DNA of 5,981 nt, taken from assembly GCA_002406055.1 (NCBI GenBank), contig DHMZ01000092.1, forward strand, positions 1-5,981, given 5' to 3'. Positions within the stretch are counted from its first letter, which is position 1. Each line of letters opens with the position of its first letter. The notes below the pieces were generated by a model. The model saw only the letters and a program-made list of their open reading frames with translations. It did no database searches and was not told the DNA's origin. Position numbers and translations under genes: made by a program. Origin of the DNA: Spirochaetales bacterium UBA4629 (lineage in GTDB: Bacteria > Spirochaetota > Spirochaetia > Sphaerochaetales > Sphaerochaetaceae). This document shows, in pieces, positions 1 through 5,769 of this stretch.

Positions 1-675
1 ACATTCTGTATCTATGACCTTGGTGGCTTCATGCTTTGTTGGGGTATAAATGTCTATACACAGGATGCTAATGGCAAGTATGTTTGTCAGTTAAATACTC
101 CAGAAGCTGTCGACTATATGACATGGGCTCAGGAAATGTATAAGTATATGCCACATGACGGCAACCTCGACAACTCAACAGCTAGATCTTGGTTTGCCCA
201 GGGTCAGGTTTTAATGCTCTGGTGGACACCAAGCCAGATTGCATCAGTCCTTCCAAAGTTTGAAAACAGAGAAGATTGTGCATTTGCAGAGATGCCACTT
301 GGACCAACAGGTGTTAATGGTAGTGCTATGGGTGGTTATATGTGGTCAATGGGTTCTGGTGCAGAAAATCCAGAAGGTGCTAAAGCATTTATCCAGTGGG
401 CATTACAGCCAGAAATGCAGGGCCAGATTTGTCGTGGTCTTCCATCAGACAGTAGAGCGTATGACTATGAGCCATACAATGTTCCAGAGTACGATATGTT
501 CCGCGAACAGATTTCTAAAGCAGAGTATCCAGTTCCTCTCACAAGTGTACTCTTACAGGTATTCGATACTTGGAATAGAACATATGCACGCTGCTTAATG
601 GGTGAACTCACTCCAGAAGAAGCATGCGCAATTGGTTATCAGGAAGTTCAGGCTATTCTCGATACCATTAACTAA
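1..675 (+). CDS. ABC sugar transporter solute-binding protein, C-terminal part (5' end outside window)
   Basis: Extracytoplasmic binding protein that would capture a carbohydrate and deliver it to the two permeases just downstream. The reading frame is open from the first base of the window, so the ATG at 31 is an internal methionine and not the start; the visible part is 224 residues, roughly the C-terminal half of a usual 400-450 residue family 1 protein. Typical family segments are visible: NTPEAVDYMTWAQEM (about residues 32-46), a small helix with FAQGQVLMLWW (65-75), then GGYMWSMGSG followed by NPEGAKAFIQWAL (about 111-135). The many Trp and Tyr residues are usual for sugar-stacking sites. 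The signal peptide or lipobox cannot be checked because the N-terminus is missing. All 14 glutamines are CAG, unlike the downstream genes, which suggests high expression. The family is confident; the ligand is unknown. Confidence 0.9.
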   Translation, partial: TFCIYDLGGFMLCWGINVYTQDANGKYVCQLNTPEAVDYMTWAQEMYKYMPHDGNLDNSTARSWFAQGQVLMLWWTPSQIASVLPKFENREDCAFAEMPLGPTGVNGSAMGGYMWSMGSGAENPEGAKAFIQWALQPEMQGQICRGLPSDSRAYDYEPYNVPEYDMFREQISKAEYPVPLTSVLLQVFDTWNRTYARCLMGELTPEEACAIGYQEVQAILDTIN

Positions 676-689
676 AATTTTGATTATTG

Positions 690-732
690 AGTGTGTCCCT
701 CATATCCCCCCTCTATTAAAGAGGGACACACT
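690..732 (+). terminator. Intercistronic stem-loop (partial terminator or mRNA-stabilising hairpin)
   Basis: AGTGTGTCCCTC at 690-701 is perfectly complementary to GAGGGACACACT at 721-732, giving a 12-bp stem with a 19-nt loop. The 3' arm runs into a short T run (732-735, TTTT) and then A. It starts 15 nt after the binding-protein stop and ends 9 nt before the permease ribosome-binding site. The T tract is short for a strong intrinsic terminator, so read-through with partial termination, or protection of the upstream mRNA 3' end, is more likely. Such hairpins after binding-protein genes are well known to let the binding protein be made in excess of the permeases. A second copy of CCCTC in the loop (709-713) could pair with GAGGG 721-725 as a much weaker alternative. 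Confidence 0.75.
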
Positions 733-740
733 TTTACTTA

Positions 741-745
741 TGAGG
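741..745 (+). promoter_or_regulatory. Ribosome-binding site for the first permease
   Basis: TGAGG lies 5 nt before the ATG at 751. It decides the start: the in-frame GTG at 691 falls inside the 5' arm of the stem-loop, has no Shine-Dalgarno sequence, and would add a proline-rich 20-residue extension not expected for this family. Confidence 0.7.
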
Positions 746-750
746 TTAAA

Positions 751-1638
751 ATGAAAAAACCGTTAGGAGAAAGAGTATTACCATATCTATTTATAGCTCC
801 AGCTTTCATAATGATTGCTGTTTTTTTGCTATACCCAATGATCTATAACTTTGTTTTAAGCTTCTTTAACTACTCTTTAGCTTCTGTTAATAGACCATTT
901 GTTGGTTTTGATAATTACCTAAAGATGTTCAAAGAAACAAGAATGTGGCAAGCTGTTGGAAGAACAGCAATTTGGACAGTAACAAACCTTGTTATTGCAA
1001 TTCTCATTGGTGTTGGTGCAGCTTTTCTCCTTTTCACACATTTCAAAGGAAATGGCGTATTAAAATCTGTTATTCTTATTCCTTGGATTCTTCCTTCTGT
1101 TATTACAGGATATATTTTCGCCTTAATGATGAATGAAAAAGCAGGTATTATAACTTGGCTACTAAGAGTATCTGGACTAGTAAAACCAAGCTTCTCATTC
1201 TTCAATAATGGACCTTTATCTATGCTTGCAGCAATCATTGCAAACGTTTGGAGAGCCTTTCCTTTCTTCACGCTCATGATTTATGCAAAGCTATGTACAA
1301 TTCCGACAGATCAAGTTGAAGCAGCAAAGCTCGAAGGAGCTAATGGCTTTCAGCTTTTCATATATGTTTATTTACCATTCATAAAAGATGTATTAGCATC
1401 TTGCGTTTTCTTATGTTTTATTTGGACCTTTAATGCCTACGACATAATGAAAGTAATGACAAACGGTGGGCCTGCAGATATGACAACAACAATGTCTATT
1501 CTTATTCAAAGAGAAGCCTTCTCATATTTCTCATTATCTAATGCATCAACAATGAGCGTTATCGCATTCACAATAATGTTGACAATCATTATTGTCTTTA
1601 AGTCAATAGCAAGGGTTTTTAGGAGAAACAATGAATAA
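751..1638 (+). CDS. CUT1-type ABC sugar transporter permease, MalF/UgpA-like
   Basis: Inner-membrane permease subunit of a carbohydrate ABC importer, expected to pair with the next gene product. The 295-residue length fits the short MalF/UgpA class. Hydrophobic segments lie at about residues 11-34, 72-96, 105-128, 157-180, 212-233 and 266-287, giving six membrane spans. The ATPase-contacting EAA loop is clear: EAA at 190-192, Gly196 and the closing LP at 208-209. The NGGP signature near 238-241, followed by a Thr-rich stretch, is typical of this permease type. ATG 751 is chosen because it has a good ribosome-binding site and gives MKKPLGERV just before the first span; the longer GTG start at 691 is rejected. 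The gene follows the stem-loop and overlaps the next by 8 nt. The family is confident; the substrate cannot be read from it. Confidence 0.95.
   Translation: MKKPLGERVLPYLFIAPAFIMIAVFLLYPMIYNFVLSFFNYSLASVNRPFVGFDNYLKMFKETRMWQAVGRTAIWTVTNLVIAILIGVGAAFLLFTHFKGNGVLKSVILIPWILPSVITGYIFALMMNEKAGIITWLLRVSGLVKPSFSFFNNGPLSMLAAIIANVWRAFPFFTLMIYAKLCTIPTDQVEAAKLEGANGFQLFIYVYLPFIKDVLASCVFLCFIWTFNAYDIMKVMTNGGPADMTTTMSILIQREAFSYFSLSNASTMSVIAFTIMLTIIIVFKSIARVFRRNNE
1621..1625 (+). promoter_or_regulatory. Ribosome-binding site for the second permease, inside the first permease gene
   Basis: AGGAG lies 5 nt before the ATG at 1631 and is read as codons for the Arg-rich C-terminal tail of the first permease. With the 8-nt gene overlap it supports coupled translation, giving the two subunits in equal amounts. 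Confidence 0.75.
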
Positions 1639-2476
1639 TAAAATCTACAACAAGCGTTCTTTGGGAGCATCCCTAGTAATATATTTTTTTGCAATAATTC
1701 TCTTATTAATAATCCTATTTCCATTCTATTGGATTATTTGTACCTCCTTTAAGGAAACACTAGATATCTACGTTGTTCCTCCAGAGATGTTCCCAAAGAG
1801 CTTTAATTTATCAAACTACTTTGCAGCATTCAAACAATATAAGGTACTATCCTTCCTTCTAAACAGTGTAAAAGTAACACTACTGACAGTGCTTTTTACT
1901 ACACTTATAGGAAGTTTATCTGCCTTTGCTTTGACAAGAATGAAGTTCAAGGGATCCAAGCTTCTACGTAAATTCTTGGGCATCACACAGATGTTTCCTG
2001 TTGTTGTTCTACTTGTACCACTCTTCCTTTTTTGTACAAAGCTTGGAATGTACAATAAGTTGACATCTCTTATTCTTCCATACATTGCTTTACAGCTTCC
2101 TGTCTCAATCATCTTGCAATCAGGATACTACAAAGATGTGCCTTTAGCTTTGGAAGAAGCTGCTAAGCTAGATGGTTGCTCAACAATGCAAATGTTTTCT
2201 AGGATCTTTCTCCCACTTGTTACTCCAGGAATAGTAGCTACTGGTGTATATACATTTATTCAGGTATGGCAGGAGTTCTTAATCGCTTCTTCTTTAATTA
2301 CAAAGAAAGCAGCTTATACACTTACAGTTGGATTAACAACATTTAAGGGCGATGAGATGACAGATTGGGGCTCTTTGATGGCAACTAGCGTAATTATCGC
2401 TATCCCTGCCCTCATCCTATTCAATCTCTCTCAAGAGTTCTTCATCAATAAGGTTGCAGGAAGCGTAAAAGAGTAA
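1631..2476 (+). CDS. CUT1-type ABC sugar transporter permease, MalG/UgpE-like
   Basis: Second membrane subunit of the importer, 281 residues, usual for MalG-type permeases. Hydrophobic segments occur at about 12-37, 77-101, 115-137, 142-163, 199-219 and 247-266. Family marks include the run after the first span (PFYWIICTSFK, residues 31-41), NSVKVTL (78-84) leading to the second span and ending in the TRMKFKG loop (102-108), and an EAA loop with EAA at 176-178, Gly182 and LP at 194-195. WGSLMA (246-251) is the usual C-terminal motif. The start at 1631 is set by the AGGAG 5 nt upstream. A single base separates its stop from the PfkB gene, so transport and catabolism are transcribed together. 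No ATP-binding subunit follows, as is common for CUT1 operons that rely on a shared ATPase. Confidence 0.95.
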   Translation: MNNKIYNKRSLGASLVIYFFAIILLLIILFPFYWIICTSFKETLDIYVVPPEMFPKSFNLSNYFAAFKQYKVLSFLLNSVKVTLLTVLFTTLIGSLSAFALTRMKFKGSKLLRKFLGITQMFPVVVLLVPLFLFCTKLGMYNKLTSLILPYIALQLPVSIILQSGYYKDVPLALEEAAKLDGCSTMQMFSRIFLPLVTPGIVATGVYTFIQVWQEFLIASSLITKKAAYTLTVGLTTFKGDEMTDWGSLMATSVIIAIPALILFNLSQEFFINKVAGSVKE

Positions 2477-2477
2477 G

Positions 2478-3410
2478 ATGGTAGTAACTGTTACACTTAA
2501 CCCATGTATCGATAGGACTATTAAGCTTAAGTCATTTCTTTATGGCTCGATGAATAGAATGGAAGAAAGCCGTAGAGAAGTGTCAGGAAAAGGGATAAAT
2601 GTTTCCTTAGCTTTAAATAATCTTGGAGTTGAAAACAAAGCGCTTGGTTTTGTCTTTAAAGATAATAAAGATTATTTTCTTACATCTTTAAGCAAGCTCG
2701 GATTAAGTTTCTTGGGTATTGAAGAGAATGGAGAGCTTCGTGAAAACATAAAAATATGGAACGCAGAAGACTCTTCTACAACAGAAATTAACCAAAAGGG
2801 AGCAAGAGTAGAACCATCAAGTTGGGAAGACTTTAAAGTTCTTTTTAACAAAGAAATTATATCTAGCTCTATAATTGTTCTCTCAGGAAGCCTTCCTCAA
2901 GGCTTAGAAAGAAGTGCTTACAAAGAGCTAATAGAGATAGCTAATTCAAATTCTGTTAAAGTAATCCTTGATACAGAAGGAGATGCTCTTTTAGAAGGTC
3001 TTAAGGCCTCCCCATATCTTATAAAACCAAATCTTTACGAGTTTAAAAAGACATTTGGTGGTGATGGTTCTATCAAGTCAATTACAGATATTTCTTCAGC
3101 GTTGATTAGAGAAAAAAAAGTAGAAGTCATTGTTGTCTCTTTAGGAAAAGATGGAGCTCTTATTATCGATAAAGACAACGTCTTCTTTGCGCCTGCAATT
3201 GTCGAAAATGCCAAGAGTGCTCAAGGTGCTGGCGACAATATGGTTGCTGGAATTATTAAAGCTTATCTACAGGATAAAGGCTTAAAGAAGATGCTTAGCT
3301 ATGGAACAGCAGCGGCTTCTGGTTCTTTAGAAATGGAAGGAACAGGAGCTACAACGCTTTCTCTCTTTTCCAAATACTTAGAAAAAGCAAAGATAATGGA
3401 GATTGAATAA
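2478..3410 (+). CDS. PfkB-family hexose-phosphate kinase (1-phosphofructokinase / tagatose-6-phosphate kinase group)
   Basis: Cytoplasmic ribokinase-fold kinase predicted to phosphorylate a ketose monophosphate to a bisphosphate for the aldolase two genes downstream. At 310 residues it is full length for the FruK/LacC group. Motifs in order: TLNPCIDRT (6-14, with Asp12 at the conserved sugar-contact place), SGKGINVS (36-43), Arg88 where the family contacts the substrate phosphate, SGSLPQG (136-142), KPNLYE (183-188), SLGKDGA (221-227) and GAGDNMVAG (250-258), in which Asp253 is the catalytic base. Asn254 stands where Ser or Thr is usual. The start follows the permease stop by 1 nt with only a weak AGAG ribosome-binding site, so translation probably depends on coupling. 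Its stop overlaps the next start as TAATG. The family is confident; fructose-1-phosphate, fructose-6-phosphate and tagatose-6-phosphate cannot be told apart. Confidence 0.92.
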   Translation: MVVTVTLNPCIDRTIKLKSFLYGSMNRMEESRREVSGKGINVSLALNNLGVENKALGFVFKDNKDYFLTSLSKLGLSFLGIEENGELRENIKIWNAEDSSTTEINQKGARVEPSSWEDFKVLFNKEIISSSIIVLSGSLPQGLERSAYKELIEIANSNSVKVILDTEGDALLEGLKASPYLIKPNLYEFKKTFGGDGSIKSITDISSALIREKKVEVIVVSLGKDGALIIDKDNVFFAPAIVENAKSAQGAGDNMVAGIIKAYLQDKGLKKMLSYGTAAASGSLEMEGTGATTLSLFSKYLEKAKIMEIE

Positions 3411-3979
3411 TGGCGATTTTAATTATCTTTGCAGGAAAAGCAGGCACAGGCAAAAGTACACTCTCAAGAATAATAGCAAAAGAAGAAAAGATTGCTTATT
3501 TGGATTATGATACCCTTAATCAAAGCTTCCTTACTTCAATTGAAAGTAAAATTGGATTTAAGGATGCAGATAGATATGGCTTCTATAGAGAATGGAGAGA
3601 ACCTTGCTACTCCACCCTTCTTAATACAGCCATAGAGAATTTGGAGTTAGGTATATCTGTAATAATATCTGCTCCACTGACAAAAGAACTGCAGGATAGC
3701 AGTTTTCCTAACAAACTAAAATCCATGGTAAAAAATGATTTTTCTCTTCTTCTCTTCTATATGGCTCCAAGTTTTGAGCAACACAAAAAGATGATAAGTG
3801 AGAGAAAAAGCATTAGAGATGAAGATTTTTTAAATAATGAAGGGAGATTTATAGAAACTCTCTCCCCTGAAAAGCCAAAGTGGGATGAAGAGTCTACTGT
3901 TATTCTCACTTCTAGCGATATAGAGATAAATAAAGAAATTGTTTTAAAAAGAGTAAAAGCTCTTAGGAGGAATATATGA
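3410..3979 (+). CDS. Small P-loop NTPase, predicted small-molecule kinase of unknown substrate
   Basis: A 189-residue protein whose N-terminus carries a clear Walker A loop, GKAGTGKST (residues 9-17), after a hydrophobic beta strand. YLDYDTLN (30-37) puts two Asp residues where kinases of the AAA_33/gluconokinase-like group hold a substrate-binding or magnesium-binding acid. A second hydrophobic strand, SVIISAPL (83-90), is consistent with the core sheet. ERKSIRDEDF (131-140) has the spaced Arg and Asp residues of a lid that closes over ATP. No signal peptide or membrane span is seen. It shares 1 nt with the PfkB gene before it and 4 nt (ATGA) with the aldolase gene after it, so it is a true operon member. 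It could phosphorylate a pathway sugar or a related metabolite. A zeta-toxin-like role is less likely because no antitoxin gene is adjacent. Specific function unknown. Confidence 0.8.
   Translation: MAILIIFAGKAGTGKSTLSRIIAKEEKIAYLDYDTLNQSFLTSIESKIGFKDADRYGFYREWREPCYSTLLNTAIENLELGISVIISAPLTKELQDSSFPNKLKSMVKNDFSLLLFYMAPSFEQHKKMISERKSIRDEDFLNNEGRFIETLSPEKPKWDEESTVILTSSDIEINKEIVLKRVKALRRNI
3965..3970 (+). promoter_or_regulatory. Perfect Shine-Dalgarno site for the aldolase
   Basis: AGGAGG, 5 nt before the ATG at 3976 and inside the end of the P-loop gene. It is the strongest ribosome-binding site in the window and suggests that the aldolase is translated more strongly than the kinases. It also fixes the aldolase start within the ATGA overlap. 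Confidence 0.85.
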
Positions 3980-4836
3980 GTTTAGTAACAATGAAGTATG
4001 AAATGATGAAAGCTATGAAGGGTGGCTATGCTGTTCCTGCATTTAACTTCTTCTCATTTGACAACCTTGTTGGTATTGCAAAAGCTGCAGCTGAAAAAAA
4101 GAGTCCTGTTATTGCAATGGCAACAACAAGTGGAATCAAAGTTATGGGCGAAAAGGCTGTTGTAAAGATGGCTGAAGGAATTGCCGCAGACTTTGGTATT
4201 AACATGATTTTACACTTAGACCATTGCACAGATATTGACTTATTAAAGAGATGTGTAGATAACGGTTTCACATCTGTAATGATTGATTCATCAAAGAAGG
4301 ATTTTGAAGCTAATATGGCAGATACAAGAGAAGTCGTTGAATATGCTAGCAAGTATGGAGTAAGCGTAGAAGCCGAACTCGGACATGTTGGTGGCAAGGA
4401 AGACGATATCGTTGTTGATGATATGTCTGTAATGTTTACACAACCAGAGAAGGCCTTTGAATTTGTTAATGCTACTGGCATTGATGCTCTTGCAGTTGCT
4501 GTAGGTACTGTTCATGGCTTCTATAAAGCAGAACCTAAACTTGACTTTGATCGTATTGGAAAGATTCACTCTCTTCTTCCTTCTACACCATTAGTACTAC
4601 ATGGTGGTACAGGTGTCCCTTATGATGATTTCCGAAAAGCCATCAAGCTTGGAATTAGAAAGATTAACGTTGGCACAGAGCTTAAGGTTCATGGTGTATT
4701 TGACACATCTGTTGCTGGTTACAATGACCCAGCATCAAAGAGCGATCCTAGAGCTGTAAGCAAACTCGTTATCGCCAAGGTTTCTTCTATTTGCAGTGAA
4801 ATCATTGACGTAATGGGAAGTGAAAATAGAGCGTAA
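3976..4836 (+). CDS. Class II (zinc) ketose-bisphosphate aldolase, fructose/tagatose-bisphosphate type
   Basis: TIM-barrel metalloenzyme that would reversibly split a ketose 1,6-bisphosphate into dihydroxyacetone phosphate and glyceraldehyde 3-phosphate. The length of 286 residues matches the GatY/KbaY/short FbaA class. Active-site parts are all present: HLDHC (80-84) with catalytic Asp82 and zinc ligand His83, VEAELGHVGG (131-140) with Glu134, GTVHG (177-181) with zinc ligand His180, LVLHGGTGVP (206-215) with zinc ligand His209, and NVGTE (231-235) for phosphate binding. The GGTG after His209 resembles fructose-bisphosphate aldolases of the FbaA kind more than the GAS-D form of E. coli GatY/KbaY, so tagatose specificity is not favoured by this motif but is not excluded. 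It lies between two PfkB kinases whose products would be its substrate. Family certain; sugar stereochemistry open. Confidence 0.95.
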   Translation: MSLVTMKYEMMKAMKGGYAVPAFNFFSFDNLVGIAKAAAEKKSPVIAMATTSGIKVMGEKAVVKMAEGIAADFGINMILHLDHCTDIDLLKRCVDNGFTSVMIDSSKKDFEANMADTREVVEYASKYGVSVEAELGHVGGKEDDIVVDDMSVMFTQPEKAFEFVNATGIDALAVAVGTVHGFYKAEPKLDFDRIGKIHSLLPSTPLVLHGGTGVPYDDFRKAIKLGIRKINVGTELKVHGVFDTSVAGYNDPASKSDPRAVSKLVIAKVSSICSEIIDVMGSENRA

Positions 4837-4838
4837 GT

Positions 4839-4843
4839 GAGGA
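4839..4843 (+). promoter_or_regulatory. Ribosome-binding site for the second PfkB kinase
   Basis: GAGGA lies in the 14-nt gap after the aldolase stop, 7 nt before the ATG at 4851, and supports that start. Confidence 0.7.
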
Positions 4844-4850
4844 AAATTAG

Positions 4851-5762
4851 ATGAACTCTGTCTTAACCATAGGCCTTAGCCCAACATTCCAAAAACAGAT
4901 TGTTTTTTCTTCATTTAAAGAAAATGAAGTAAATAGAAGTAGTATTCATAGACAAGTTTGTTCAGGAAAAGCTATTAACGTCTCGAGAGTTTTAAGAGAT
5001 CTTGGCTACCAAAGCGTTAACATAACGCAGCTTGGTGGGCCTAGGGTTGAAGAGTTTTTATCACTATGTAAAGCTGAGTCAATTAATGTAAAACATATAT
5101 TAGTTGACTCAGAAATTAGAACTTGTGTAACAATAATTAATGAAGAAAAAAACACATCAACTGAGTTAGTCGAAGAAGCTCAAAAAGTTGATGAAGGTGC
5201 TTCAGATAGGTTATATAAGCTCTTTCTTCAAGAAATTGACAATCATTCTGCAGTTGTAATATCTGGTACAAAAGCAGAAGGCTTTTCCTCTACTCTATTT
5301 CCTTCAATCATCGAGAAATGTAACGAAAAAGGAATCTTAACAGTCTTAGATATAAAAGGTGAAGATTTAAAAGCTTCACTAAAAGCAAGACCTTCTATCA
5401 TTAAACCTAACTTATGTGAGTTCTGTTTCACATTTGGACTAGGAAACAACATTCTAGAAAATAATACAAATGATGAAATGAAAAAGAAGGTTGAAGAAAT
5501 AACAAGAGATATTTACTCTAAATATGGAACTAAGAGCGTCATAACTAGAGGTAAATACGATACTTGGGTTTATGATGGTAATAACTTCTTCCCTGTACAA
5601 AATAAACCAATAAAAGTATTTAATACTATAGGCTGTGGTGATACTCTTACAGGTGCGTTAACATATTCTATTCTTGAAGGAAAGACACTTAAGGATGCAG
5701 TTGCATTTGGCATGAAATGTGCGCAAAAGAAAGCAACGCATCTTTCACACGGCTTAAAGTGA
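4851..5762 (+). CDS. Divergent PfkB-family carbohydrate kinase
   Basis: Second ribokinase-fold kinase of the cluster, 303 residues, aligning end to end by motif with the first. Conserved: SGKAINVS (38-45), Arg90 at the place that contacts a substrate phosphate in the 1-phosphofructokinase group, KPNLCE (185-190), TRGKYDTW (232-239) as the nucleotide-site counterpart of SLGKDGA, and GCGDTLTGA (261-269) with the catalytic Asp264. Altered: the N-terminal LNPxxD sugar-binding motif reads LSPTFQ (9-14), so the usual Asn and Asp are gone; GKG has become GKA; and SGSLPxG has become SGTKAEG (138-144). The catalytic base and anion-hole region therefore remain while the sugar pocket is changed, pointing to an active kinase with a different substrate. 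It begins 14 nt after the aldolase, and its stop TGA abuts the FGGY gene's ribosome-binding site. Fold confident; substrate unknown. Confidence 0.88.
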   Translation: MNSVLTIGLSPTFQKQIVFSSFKENEVNRSSIHRQVCSGKAINVSRVLRDLGYQSVNITQLGGPRVEEFLSLCKAESINVKHILVDSEIRTCVTIINEEKNTSTELVEEAQKVDEGASDRLYKLFLQEIDNHSAVVISGTKAEGFSSTLFPSIIEKCNEKGILTVLDIKGEDLKASLKARPSIIKPNLCEFCFTFGLGNNILENNTNDEMKKKVEEITRDIYSKYGTKSVITRGKYDTWVYDGNNFFPVQNKPIKVFNTIGCGDTLTGALTYSILEGKTLKDAVAFGMKCAQKKATHLSHGLK

Positions 5763-5765
5763 GGA
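5761..5765 (+). promoter_or_regulatory. Ribosome-binding site for the FGGY kinase, overlapping the preceding stop
   Basis: GAGGA shares its first two bases with the TGA stop of the second PfkB gene and is 4 nt before the ATG at 5770. The arrangement supports coupled translation and fixes the start of a gene that is cut by the window edge. Confidence 0.7.
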
Positions 5766-5769
5766 AAAG

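Noticed and set aside
691..750. Upstream GTG start adding 20 residues to the first permease
   Set aside because: The GTG lies in the stem of the hairpin, has no Shine-Dalgarno site, and gives a non-family proline-rich extension; ATG 751 has TGAGG at 5 nt.
676..750. Promoter in the gap before the permeases
   Set aside because: A TTGATT-like hexamer is present near 680, but no convincing -10 box at proper spacing; the hairpin explains the gap better.
915..1277. Minus-strand open frame opposite the first permease
   Set aside because: Antisense shadow of a convincing membrane protein gene; no independent support.
3685..3706. Small hairpin AACTGC-loop-GCAGTT followed by two T bases
   Set aside because: It lies inside the P-loop CDS, has a short stem and no real T tract; compatible with chance.
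3842..3866. GGGAGA/TCTCCC inverted repeat
   Set aside because: Only 6 bp with a 13-nt loop inside coding sequence and no T run; not a terminator.
3410..3979. Zeta-like toxin of a toxin-antitoxin pair
   Set aside because: The Walker A loop alone is not specific, no small antitoxin gene is adjacent, and the gene overlaps metabolic genes on both sides.
4026..4481. Long minus-strand open frame opposite the aldolase
   Set aside because: Shadow of a gene with all catalytic motifs intact; no ribosome-binding site and no recognisable domain in the reverse frame.
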